DNA from: Paraburkholderia caledonica NBRC 102488
GTDB taxonomy: Bacteria; Pseudomonadota; Gammaproteobacteria; Burkholderiales; Burkholderiaceae
NCBI RefSeq assembly: GCF_000685095.1
Contig: NZ_BAYE01000015.1
Coordinates: forward strand, 62,001 to 126,000
Reading direction: 5' to 3'
DNA length: 64,000 nucleotides
Made by a program: the position numbers and the translations under genes. The notes under the pieces are model-generated. The model worked only from the letters and a program-made list of their open reading frames with translations, had not been told where the DNA came from and did not search any database. This document shows positions 45,369 to 53,401 of this stretch, piece by piece. Every line of letters starts with the position of its first letter. Within the stretch, counting starts at the first letter, position 1.

Positions 45369-45632
45369 TCACTGCGCAGCGCCCGAATTCCCGCTGCTGT
45401 CGCCGGACTTTTTGCCGCCTTTGAACATCGCGCGGCACGGCGGGCTCAGTTCGTCGACGTGCTGCTTCATGCAGGCCGTGATTTTCGCTTTGTTAGGAAT
45501 GTCCGCGGCGCAGAAGTGCATCGCGTCGCCGCGACAGGCCTTGGCCTGTTCGTCCTGTGTCGCGGCGTTTGCCGCGGTAACGGCGCTGATGGCGAAGAGG
45601 CTCGCGGCGAGCAAGGCGTGGATTCTGGTCAT
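45369..45632 (-). CDS. small exported Cys-rich protein
   Basis: This 87-residue protein has a signal peptide of about 23 residues (ending ANA) and a mature helical segment with Cys33, Cys41, Cys54 and Cys66, the pattern of GLG1-type Cys-rich repeats (EQAKACRGDAMHFCAAD, MKQHVDELSPPCRAMF). A Gly/Ser-rich tail follows. The ATG at 45632 is chosen because it opens the signal; the longer frame does not. Such proteins occur singly or in tandem across Burkholderia. They may bind metal or form two disulfides in the periplasm. No function is known. Confidence 0.75.
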   Translation of the reverse strand: MTRIHALLAASLFAISAVTAANAATQDEQAKACRGDAMHFCAADIPNKAKITACMKQHVDELSPPCRAMFKGGKKSGDSSGNSGAAQ

Positions 45633-45774
45633 ATCGGGTCCTGTATCGCAATGTCGATACAACGCGTGACAGCAGAAAACGGGCCTGATCATCTGCGGCG
45701 CTGCGCGGTTGCGCCGGTTGTGCCCGCTACGCATGCCGTCCCGCGTTGCCACGCTCGCTTTACAGCCTTCGCCC

Positions 45775-46407
45775 TCAGCCCTCGCTCACACTAAGCACCA
45801 TTCCGCGGCCGGCGTAAAAGCGCGTCATTGTCGCGAACGGCAGATACACGTCGGCCTGTTGCGGCCCGATCCCCGAAGGATTGTGGAACCACACGCCGTT
45901 CGCGTCGCGTCCGTGCAGCAGAATCAGATGCCCGCCCCGGCGCTCATTGGGCCGTTCCGGATAGCGGATCTCAGGGCTGACGGAGACAATGGCGAGCGTC
46001 CGCGAATTCAGACGCGAGGCGATTTCTTCGAGCGTCGCCTCTGACAGTACGTCGACGCGCACCCCGAACGCCTGCTGCACCCACGCCGCAAACGGGTGAT
46101 AGATAAGACCGTCGACGCCGCCGTCGTCGCGAATTCGATACACGCCGCGCGCAAGCGCTTCGTCAAGCAGCGCAGCGCGCGGCGGATGTTCGATACGCCA
46201 GGGGTCGAGTGCGGATTCGAGGCACGTCAGACCGCACAGGCGTTTGGCCCAGAAGCGGTAGCGCTCCGGGTCCGAAAAGCCGCTCTTCTGCCAGCCGGGG
46301 TCGTCGCAAGGATCGCCGTTCTGCTCGACGATATGGCGAACCCATTCGGGGCTGCCCCATTGCGTGTGATACGGCACGCCGGCGTGGCGCAGGGTCGGTT
46401 CGTTCAT
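45775..46407 (-). CDS. papain-like C39-type peptidase fold protein
   Basis: This 210-residue cytoplasmic protein (no signal) has Gln16 in GVPYHTQW, Cys58 in RLCGLTCLESAL, His160 in GGHLILLHG and Asn176 in WFHNPSG. These fit the oxyanion Gln, nucleophile Cys, His and Asn/Asp of the Peptidase_C39_2 group. The gap between Gln and Cys is about 42 residues, longer than in bacteriocin C39 peptidases because of an inserted PCDDPGWQKSGFSDPERY segment. There is no ABC exporter or bacteriocin gene nearby. It follows the DAO-type flavoprotein by 48 bases and is probably in the same operon. Substrate unknown. Confidence 0.65.
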   Translation of the reverse strand: MNEPTLRHAGVPYHTQWGSPEWVRHIVEQNGDPCDDPGWQKSGFSDPERYRFWAKRLCGLTCLESALDPWRIEHPPRAALLDEALARGVYRIRDDGGVDGLIYHPFAAWVQQAFGVRVDVLSEATLEEIASRLNSRTLAIVSVSPEIRYPERPNERRGGHLILLHGRDANGVWFHNPSGIGPQQADVYLPFATMTRFYAGRGMVLSVSEG

Positions 46408-46455
46408 GCTGACGCGATCAATGAAAAGTGTGGGACGCGAAGACGGCAGACGCGC

Positions 46456-47796
46456 TTACAACATGCTGCGAGGCCGCTGCATGGTGCCGTCGAAAAAACG
46501 CTGCAGGCGAAACGCCGACAGATCCAGCGACGCCTGCCCGCCGTCGTTCAGCTCCGCAAGCAGCTTGCCGACGATAGGTCCCATCGCGAAGCCATGGCCG
46601 CAAAAGCCGGTGGCAATCGTAAGACCGCTGATCTGCGGCGGGGCGTCGATCACCGGAATCCCGTCGGGCAGCACGTCGATCAGACCCGCCCACGACTCGA
46701 CCACCTGCGCGTCCTTCAGCGCGGGAAACAGCGCGCGCAGTTTGGCAAGCGCGCGAGGCGCGTGGCTCACGTTAGGCTGCGGATGCGGGTCGCGCGGATG
46801 CAGCACGCGCTCGCTCTGCGGCACGCTGCCCGGCAGCCGGTCGCGCAAGTCCCGCAAGCAGGCGCCGTTCAGATGAAAGCTGAACTTCTGGCGCTGACTC
46901 CACAGTTCGGGCAGAAACCATTTCAGCGCGCGGAAATGGCCGAGCGTCATGTCGACGTCGACCTGCATGTCGTCGGCGAGATTGATCGCCCCGTTCGCGC
47001 GTTGCCGCACGCCCAGACCGTGCCCCCAGAACGTGGACGCGGTGACGGGCGGCATTGGGTTCGTTCGCATGCAAGTGCCGCGCACCGCCTGCTGCGGCAA
47101 TTCCAGGCCCAGTGTTTTCAGAAGACGCCAGCTGCTCGCGCCGGCCGCGCAAATGAGACGCGACGTGCGGATGGTTCCGCGCTCCGTGACAACGCCGGCA
47201 ATCGCGCCGCCCGCGCGCTCCACGCCGAGCACGCCGCAGCCTTCAAAAAATAGCGCGCCCGCTTCCCGCGCCCGCGCCGCGAATGCGGCAGCGGCGCGGC
47301 GCGGCTCGGCCTGACCGTCGCTCGGCGTATAGAGGCCGCCGAGCGCTTGGCCTTGCATGCCGGTCACCACCGAATCGATCTGCTTTCGATCCAGCGTACG
47401 CGTGTCGAGCCCGTGTTCACGTGCGACGTCCATCCATTGCTGGAAGGAGGTCCAGTCCTCCTCGCTGCTCGCGACATAAAGGCAGCCGCCCTGGCGCCAT
47501 TCGAGGTCGAAGTTCAACTCGCGCTCGAGCGTTTCCCACAACGGTATGCTCGCCATCATCAGCGGGACTTCGGCGGATTCGCGCCCCTGCTGGCGCACGA
47601 AACCCCAGGCTCGGGACGACTGCTGGCCGGCGATGCGCGACTTGTCGAGTACGACCACGGACAGCCCGCGCCGCGCAAGGTAGTAGGCGGCTGCGCAACC
47701 CATGATGCCGGCACCGGCAATGACTACGTCGGCGTGCTTGGGAAACGGTTGGTCGGCGACGCTGAAGCCGGCGTGCAACGGATAAGTCGTGGTCAT
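46456..47796 (-). CDS. FAD-dependent oxidoreductase (DAO family)
   Basis: This 446-residue flavoprotein has the FAD Rossmann motif VVIAGAGIMGCAAAYYLARR (about 24-43), a GWGF-like AWGFVRQQGR segment, and the DAO C-terminal block GLTIATGFCGHGFAMGP. It belongs to the group with glycine/sarcosine/D-amino-acid oxidases and dehydrogenases. ATG 47796 (MTTTYPLHAG) is chosen over an upstream in-frame start. It is first in a leftward set with the C39-like protein. Amine or amino-acid oxidation is expected; the substrate is not clear. Confidence 0.85.
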   Translation of the reverse strand: MTTTYPLHAGFSVADQPFPKHADVVIAGAGIMGCAAAYYLARRGLSVVVLDKSRIAGQQSSRAWGFVRQQGRESAEVPLMMASIPLWETLERELNFDLEWRQGGCLYVASSEEDWTSFQQWMDVAREHGLDTRTLDRKQIDSVVTGMQGQALGGLYTPSDGQAEPRRAAAAFAARAREAGALFFEGCGVLGVERAGGAIAGVVTERGTIRTSRLICAAGASSWRLLKTLGLELPQQAVRGTCMRTNPMPPVTASTFWGHGLGVRQRANGAINLADDMQVDVDMTLGHFRALKWFLPELWSQRQKFSFHLNGACLRDLRDRLPGSVPQSERVLHPRDPHPQPNVSHAPRALAKLRALFPALKDAQVVESWAGLIDVLPDGIPVIDAPPQISGLTIATGFCGHGFAMGPIVGKLLAELNDGGQASLDLSAFRLQRFFDGTMQRPRSML

Positions 47797-47950
47797 CGGG
47801 CGAGTGGTTTTAAGTGCGAGCGTAATCTTCGCAGGCGAACCGATTGTCCGCAATGGCGACGGCGCCCGAAGCCCTGCGGGAGCCGCTCGTCAACCGCGTG
47901 ATCCGCGCAGTTCAGAAGGGATGTGGTTTTATCTGCGAGACAAATAATTT

Positions 47951-48039
47951 GCGGATATCCGCCTAGCAGATATTTTACGCTTATTCGCCTCATGAATATT
48001 TGCCAGATATTCGCATGGCGAATAAAATGCATTTATTCG
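47951..48039 (+). promoter_or_regulatory. palindrome-rich hipBA operator/promoter
   Basis: This AT-rich stretch upstream of hipB holds a perfect 12-base palindrome GCGGATATCCGC (47951-47962), an inverted repeat GAATAT/ATATTC (47994-47999, 48007-48012) and an inverted repeat CGAATAAA/TTTATTCG (48019-48026, 48032-48039). TTATTCGCC at 47981-47989 is repeated inverted at 48017-48025. A weak -35/-10 (TTTACG 47974-47979, 17 bases, TATTTG 47997-48002) overlaps them. This is the layout expected for cooperative HipB autoregulation. Confidence 0.65.
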
Positions 48040-48057
48040 TTTGACGGATATTTTGCC

Positions 48058-48312
48058 ATGCTCCATCTCATCGCCACACCAGACCAAATTGCCCAACTGC
48101 TGGCTGCAAGCCGCCGGCAAGCGGGTCTTACGCAGGCCGAAGCCGCCGCACGAGTGGGCGTGAGTCAAAGCCGCATTTCGGCGTGGGAAACCGACGCGGC
48201 CGCGCTGACCGTCGCCCAGCTGCTAACGCTGTGCGGTGCTTATGGGCTGCAGCTGCAGCTGCGCGACAAGAACCAGCCGGCCTCCGCGCCGGCGCTTTCC
48301 ACCGAATGGTAA
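48058..48312 (+). CDS. hipB: HipB-type antitoxin / HTH_XRE regulator
   Basis: This 84-residue Cro/CI-type DNA-binding protein has one helix-turn-helix (LAASRRQAGLTQAEAAARVG, VSQSRISAWETD). It neutralises HipA and represses the operon by binding operator palindromes, several of which lie immediately upstream. The final seven bases overlap the likely hipA start. There is no long C-terminal tail. It is short compared with E. coli HipB, but the pairing is standard for this toxin-antitoxin family. Confidence 0.9.
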   Translation: MLHLIATPDQIAQLLAASRRQAGLTQAEAAARVGVSQSRISAWETDAAALTVAQLLTLCGAYGLQLQLRDKNQPASAPALSTEW

Positions 48313-49655
48313 GCATGGCCCGCCCTACTCACTCACGCGCGCTTTCCGTCTGGGCGAACGGCGAACGCGTCGGCGTGTGGCGCCTTCCGGCCCGCGGTCC
48401 GATGGAATTTTCCTACGACGCCACCTGGATCGGCTCGCCCGCCGGCCGGCCGCTGTCGCTCTCACTGCCTTTCATGCCCGGCAACATCGCGCACAAAGGG
48501 CCGCGGGTGCTCAACTACTTCGACAACCTGCTGCCCGACAGCGACATCATCAGAAAGCGTATCGCTCAGCGCTACCGGACTGAAACGCTGGACGCGTTCG
48601 ATCTGCTGCAAGCTATCGGCCGCGACTGCGTGGGCGCCGTCCAGTTGCTGCCCGAAGACGATGCGCCGGTGGGCGTAGACCGCATCGAGGGCACGCCGCT
48701 GACCGATGCCGAGATCGAGACCATGCTGACGCGCACCGTCAGCGCACCCGCGCTCGGCGCGACAGAGGAAATCGACGATTTCCGCATTTCGCTTGCCGGC
48801 GCACAGGAGAAAACTGCGCTGCTGTGGCACGACGAACAATGGAAACGGCCGCACGGCGCCACGCCCACCACCCATATCTTCAAGCTGCCGCTCGGACTCG
48901 TCGGCAACAAGCTGGCGGATCTGAGCACGTCGGTCGAAAACGAATGGTTGTGCCTGCGCATACTGCGCGCTTACGGCTTGCCGGTAGCGAACACGGAAAT
49001 CGTGACGTTTGGCAAGCAACGTGTGCTGAGCGTCGAGCGTTTCGACCGGCAACTGCATTCGAGCGGGCAATGGCTGCTGCGCCTGCCTCAGGAAGACTTT
49101 TGCCAGGTGTACGGTGTGCCTTCGCATCTCAAGTACGAGAACGAAGGAGGTCCGGGCGTGCTGGATCTGGCGCGCGTGCTGCAGCAGTCGGTCACGGCCG
49201 CGCAAGACATCGAGACGCTGCTCGCGAGCCAGATTCTCTTCTGGATGCTCGCCGCGCCGGACGGCCACGCGAAAAACTTCAGTATTCGCCTGCTGGCGGG
49301 CGGCCAATACCGGCTGACGCCACTCTACGATGTCATGTCTATCTGGCCGGTGGAGGGAAACGGCCCTAACCAATGGTCGTGGTTCAAGGCACGCCTCGCA
49401 ATGGGCATGTGGTCGCGCAGCAAGCACGACGCTTTTCGCGACGTGCAGCGGCGCCACTTCAACACGATGGCGCTCAAGTGCTCGTATGGCGCGAGCGCCG
49501 AACCGCTGATCGAGCGCCTGATCGGGCAGACGCCCAACGTGATAGAACAGGTCGCGGCAGAATTGCCCGAGCGATTCCCGGGCAAGGTCGCCGAGCGGAT
49601 CTTTAAGGGCCTGCGGAACTCCGCCACGAAACTTGCGAAGATGCCGGCGGCTTGA
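48306..49655 (+). CDS. hipA: HipA-type serine/threonine kinase toxin
   Basis: This 449-residue kinase (446 if the second ATG, at 48315, is used) has an N-terminal Couple_hipA domain (ALSVWANGERVGVWRL, YDATWIGSPAGRPLSLSLP) and the C-terminal kinase region. Seen there are the substrate/ATP loop ISLAGAQEKTAL, the catalytic DGHAKNF (Asp319) and the metal-binding LTPLYDVMS. All key residues are intact, so it should be active. HipA phosphorylates targets such as glutamyl-tRNA synthetase, driving growth arrest and persistence. The target here is unknown. It is overlapped with hipB. Confidence 0.92.
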   Translation: MVSMARPTHSRALSVWANGERVGVWRLPARGPMEFSYDATWIGSPAGRPLSLSLPFMPGNIAHKGPRVLNYFDNLLPDSDIIRKRIAQRYRTETLDAFDLLQAIGRDCVGAVQLLPEDDAPVGVDRIEGTPLTDAEIETMLTRTVSAPALGATEEIDDFRISLAGAQEKTALLWHDEQWKRPHGATPTTHIFKLPLGLVGNKLADLSTSVENEWLCLRILRAYGLPVANTEIVTFGKQRVLSVERFDRQLHSSGQWLLRLPQEDFCQVYGVPSHLKYENEGGPGVLDLARVLQQSVTAAQDIETLLASQILFWMLAAPDGHAKNFSIRLLAGGQYRLTPLYDVMSIWPVEGNGPNQWSWFKARLAMGMWSRSKHDAFRDVQRRHFNTMALKCSYGASAEPLIERLIGQTPNVIEQVAAELPERFPGKVAERIFKGLRNSATKLAKMPAA

Positions 49656-49936
49656 CGTCGCCCGGGCGCTCGGTGGATGCGGCCCGGTTTCGCCGGTAAA
49701 ATACGTTTTTATGCGCTACGCATAGCGGGTGCGCGAGTACGACCGTTAAATCTGTCGAATTTCCGGCTTTCCCTGACAGAACCAGCGGCGCCTTTACAAA
49801 AACCCTGACCGGGATGTTTTTACGGTACATTTGCTGTCCCCCGCGTACAGCTTTGCCTTGTGTCCATGATGCACGGCCGCGCTACGCCTGCCGTATCGCC
49901 CCCACAGCCCTTTAAGACGGCGGATTTTCACGCAGT

Positions 49937-50791
49937 ATGACCAACGAAACACACTCACCAGACTCCATCGCAGTCGCCGAGCGCGTGCGCGAGTTGATGA
50001 GCCGGCATGGAATCGGCAAGCGACAGCAAACCACAGAACTTTGCCGCATCCTCGATCTGAGTTTTTCGCAGGGGCACCGCAAGCTGCGCGGCAATAGCCC
50101 GTGGACCCTGTCGCAAATCAAGAAGGTCGCCGAGGTGTACGGCGAGCCCGCTGCGCAACTGTTCGGCGCCCAATCGCTCGACCCAGGCATGGTCGGCGCG
50201 ATTGCGCAGGAGGCCGTGTTCTGCATCGGCGCAATCGAGCTGCCTTGCACCGCCTGGGTCGGCGCCGCGCTCGAACCGGGCAGCCGGCCGGAATTCGTCG
50301 CGTACTCCAAGCTCGGCCAGTGGCGCGTCGCGCGTCACGACGGCGCGCTCTACCAAAGCGCGTATGAAGTCCACAAGATCGAGATTTATCCGCGCCGCGC
50401 GGAAACGGACAAGCCGACCATCGCCGTTGTCGACGACGATCAGGCGAGCGCCGACAATCTGCGAGATTATCTCGAGCGCAGCGGCTTCACCGCAGTGGCG
50501 ATCTACGGCCTTTCGGCTTTCGCCGAACAGCTGCAAACCCAGGTGTTCGACGGCATCGTGATCGACTGGCTGTTCGGCACGCAGACATCGGCGGCCGCGA
50601 TTCGCGCGGTACGCGCGTCGGAAAATCCCGATGCGCCGATTTTCGTGCTGACCGGCGAATTGCTGACCGGCAAGGCGAGCGAATCGGAGATCAGCCAGGT
50701 AATCCGCAACTACGACGTCGCCTGCTACGAAAAGCCAGCGCGCATGGCGATTCTGGTGGCCGATCTGTCCAAGCGGCTGAACCGGCCATGA
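49937..50791 (+). CDS. BetR-type HTH fused to a response-regulator receiver domain
   Basis: This 284-residue protein has an N-terminal BetR-like helix-turn-helix region (about 10-80: VAERVRELMSRHGIGKRQQT, then LSFSQGHRKLRGNSPWTLSQ). A middle domain of unknown type (about 85-155) and a C-terminal receiver (160-284) follow. The receiver has Asp166/Asp167, phospho-acceptor Asp210, Thr239 and Lys266. The domain order, DNA-binding first and receiver last, is reversed relative to usual response regulators. It is convergent with a hybrid histidine kinase 27 bases away, its likely partner. An upstream gap of 281 bases separates it from hipA. Confidence 0.85.
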   Translation: MTNETHSPDSIAVAERVRELMSRHGIGKRQQTTELCRILDLSFSQGHRKLRGNSPWTLSQIKKVAEVYGEPAAQLFGAQSLDPGMVGAIAQEAVFCIGAIELPCTAWVGAALEPGSRPEFVAYSKLGQWRVARHDGALYQSAYEVHKIEIYPRRAETDKPTIAVVDDDQASADNLRDYLERSGFTAVAIYGLSAFAEQLQTQVFDGIVIDWLFGTQTSAAAIRAVRASENPDAPIFVLTGELLTGKASESEISQVIRNYDVACYEKPARMAILVADLSKRLNRP

Positions 50792-50818
50792 ACGGGTCGT
50801 GAACCGGCCAGCGCTGTT

Positions 50819-52669
50819 CTAGACGGTGTGTCGCGAAGCCAGCGCGCGCTGCAACGCGTTGCGCAGGTCCCCGTAATGTATCGGCTTTAATAACGCCTCG
50901 AAGAACGGCAGCGCGCCGTTCTGTGTCTCACCACCCGGCCTCGCGCCGGCCTCGGGCGCATAAGCGCTGACCACGATCACCGGTACTTCCGACGACGGCC
51001 CGCCGCGCGCGGCCAGATCCGCGAGAAGCGCGTAGCCGTCGCGTTCGGGCATGTGCAGATCGAGCAGCACGACATCGCAACGATGCGCATCGAGCCACGC
51101 GAGAGCATCGTCCGCATTGGCGACCGCGTGCGCGTCGAACTCCATATGCGCGACCATTTCACCGAGCGACTCGCGCATCAGCCGGTTATCGTCGACGATC
51201 AGCACGCTGGGCCGCGCGCCGCCCGGCTCGGCCTGCGCAGTGACGCCGGGCGCCTGAGCAGACGCGACCGGCGTGACAGGAATGGTCACGGTAAAAGTGG
51301 TGCCCTCGCCGACCATGCTCGACACTTCAACGCTGCCGCCGAACAACCTGACGAGCCCCTGAACGATCGCGAGTCCCATGCCCGCGCCTTCAAAGCGGCG
51401 CGTGCGCGAACTGTCCAGCTGCGTGAACTCTTCGAAGATCAGTGGAATCTGTGCCTGCGGCACGCCCGGCCCCGTGTCGCTAACTATGAAACTCAGCAGT
51501 GCCGGCCGCTGCATCAGCTTCACGCGCACCGTGCCGGTTTCCGTATAACGGATGGCGTTGGTAACAAGGTTATTGACGATCTGGCGAATGCGGTGCGGGT
51601 CCGAATCGACGAGCCCGCTCACGCCGCTCGCCTCGCTCTCGAGCGTGAGGCCGCGCGCGGCGGCGGACATGGCATGTTCGTCGACGATCGACGCCAGCAG
51701 CTCGCGCGGCTCGAAATGCTCGTGACGCAGTTCGAGCTTGCCCGCGCCGAGGCGCGCGTAATCGGTCAGGTCCTTCATCTGCGCTTCGAGATGCCGCGCT
51801 GCGGTCTCGAGCCGGTGAATCACCTTGCGGTCGGCTTCCGAGTGATAGTTGAAGCCAAGCAATTCGATCGACGAAACAATCGCGTGCAACGGCGTGCGCA
51901 GCTCGTGACTGATCATGCCGAGAAACGCGTCTTTCGCGAGGCTCGCCTCGCGCGCCGCACGGCTCGCCTGGTGCTCGGCTTCGAGCGCGGCGTGCTGCTG
52001 ATGCATGAGGCGCGTGCGACGCCGGCCATTCACCACGAGCAGCAGCGTCGCGGCAGCGGACAGCAGCAGCAGGATCATGCCGCCCGCAAAAAGCAGCCGG
52101 CGCTTGTCGATGTAATCGCGGTTCATCGCTTCGCGGTCGGCGACATCGGCGAAACGGCGGCTCAGCGCGAGATCGTTCACTTCGTTCCAGTGCTGGCGCA
52201 ATTGCGCGACGATCCGGTTGACCCCGCCGGGATCGTTGGGCAGTGACGCGACCTGGGGAGCCATGCCGGTCAGCATGCGGTCGAGCGCATGGATTTCGTC
52301 GAGTTGCCGTTGCACCAGCGCGACTTGCGTCGTGAGCCTGAGCGTGGAACCTTCCATGACGTGCAGTTTCGACTGCAGCAACTGATAGCGCAACGTGAGC
52401 CGCTGATAGTCGTCATCGACGCCGGCCTGGTAGAGCAACAGCTGGTTTTCGAAGCGTGCGTAGGCGATTTGCAGTTGCGCCGCGTCCCAATAGAAGCCGT
52501 CGTACGAGCCTGTCAGCGACTCGGCCGTGCCCGGATTGAGCAGGTTCGCGTAGAGCAGATAGCCGATCGCGCCAGCCGGCGCGGCGAGCGCGGTGAGCCA
52601 GATCAGCACATATAAAACCCGGCGCCACGGACGGCGCGTTACTTGACTATGAGTGCCTTGATCTGCCAT
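50819..52669 (-). CDS. hybrid sensor histidine kinase with C-terminal receiver
   Basis: This 616-residue inner-membrane kinase has TM helices at about 18-40 and 191-213 enclosing a periplasmic helical sensor of about 150 residues. HisKA follows with His255 (GMISHELRTPLHAI), HATPase with NNLVTNAIRYT (366-376), DTGPG (398-402) and GAGMGLAI (428-435), then a receiver with phospho-acceptor Asp537 (LLDLHMPERDG). It starts 30 bases inside the 3' end of the upstream molybdopterin-fold gene, an overlap that implies coordinated synthesis. The convergent BetR-receiver gene is a plausible output. Confidence 0.93.
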   Translation of the reverse strand: MADQGTHSQVTRRPWRRVLYVLIWLTALAAPAGAIGYLLYANLLNPGTAESLTGSYDGFYWDAAQLQIAYARFENQLLLYQAGVDDDYQRLTLRYQLLQSKLHVMEGSTLRLTTQVALVQRQLDEIHALDRMLTGMAPQVASLPNDPGGVNRIVAQLRQHWNEVNDLALSRRFADVADREAMNRDYIDKRRLLFAGGMILLLLSAAATLLLVVNGRRRTRLMHQQHAALEAEHQASRAAREASLAKDAFLGMISHELRTPLHAIVSSIELLGFNYHSEADRKVIHRLETAARHLEAQMKDLTDYARLGAGKLELRHEHFEPRELLASIVDEHAMSAAARGLTLESEASGVSGLVDSDPHRIRQIVNNLVTNAIRYTETGTVRVKLMQRPALLSFIVSDTGPGVPQAQIPLIFEEFTQLDSSRTRRFEGAGMGLAIVQGLVRLFGGSVEVSSMVGEGTTFTVTIPVTPVASAQAPGVTAQAEPGGARPSVLIVDDNRLMRESLGEMVAHMEFDAHAVANADDALAWLDAHRCDVVLLDLHMPERDGYALLADLAARGGPSSEVPVIVVSAYAPEAGARPGGETQNGALPFFEALLKPIHYGDLRNALQRALASRHTV

Positions 52670-53181
52670 ACGAATTTGGAATCGCCCGAGGCGCCCGCGA
52701 GTTCATCGGGGAACGCGTCGCGCGGATAGATGAGGAACAGGGGCCCGAAGTCGCTGATCTTCAGGCGCCGGCCGTTCATGCTGTACGCCACAACCACGCC
52801 GTAGCGGTCGCAATCCGATACTGGGACCGTGTAGGTGTAGTCGTCGAGCGTGCGGATTTCAATCTGCGTGCCGTACGCACCAACCGTCTTCAGAATATCC
52901 GCGAGCAGCGGTCCTGTGAAGGTGGAGCGCGGCGTCCACGTCGTGGCGGTGGTGATCGAGCGGGCCGGCAGCGCAAGCAGCTGCGCCTCGGCGAAGCGAT
53001 ATGAACGGTGCGCCGCGTCGTTCGTCTTGCCGATTTTGCCGGAGACGTCGAGCGAGAGCGCCGTCGCGTCGGTCTGTGCCTGCACGCTCCAGGCGGTCAG
53101 CGCAAACATCAACCCCATCGCCCACCGCGCGCGTGCCTGCGCGCCAAACCTGCGTTGCAGTCTTGCAGTTACTTTGGTCAT
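52639..53181 (-). CDS. exported molybdopterin-fold (SUOX-like) protein, probable kinase sensor partner
   Basis: This 180-residue protein has an Arg-rich signal (about 35 residues, ending VQAQ) and a sulfite-oxidase-type molybdopterin-binding fold (TFTGPLLADILKTVGAYGTQ, LDDYTYTVPVSDCDRYGVVV, GPLFLIYPRDAFPDE). Members in this short group are annotated as molybdopterin-dependent oxidoreductases. The only Cys is Cys124, in a VSDCDRYG segment that is not the canonical R-x-H-x-C Moco ligand site. It overlaps the hybrid kinase gene by 31 bases, so a ligand-sensor role for the kinase periplasmic domain is more likely than catalysis. Confidence 0.75.
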   Translation of the reverse strand: MTKVTARLQRRFGAQARARWAMGLMFALTAWSVQAQTDATALSLDVSGKIGKTNDAAHRSYRFAEAQLLALPARSITTATTWTPRSTFTGPLLADILKTVGAYGTQIEIRTLDDYTYTVPVSDCDRYGVVVAYSMNGRRLKISDFGPLFLIYPRDAFPDELAGASGDSKFVWQIKALIVK

Positions 53182-53401
53182 CTGCTCTTTTATTCCGTGG
53201 TCTGTTGTTTTTCTTGCGGCGCATCGCCCCGCGTTTGCCGTCACACGCGCCACCCCGACGCGCGATCGCTGAACGGCATGCATAATATCGTCAAAATTTG
53301 TTGCAGGAAAAAACGAAGGCCCACCGCCGCCCTATCTGCCAACGCGCGTCGCGCTTCAGGCGGCGGTTTTCCCACACGCGTTGCGCGACCTCACGAGCGT
53401 T

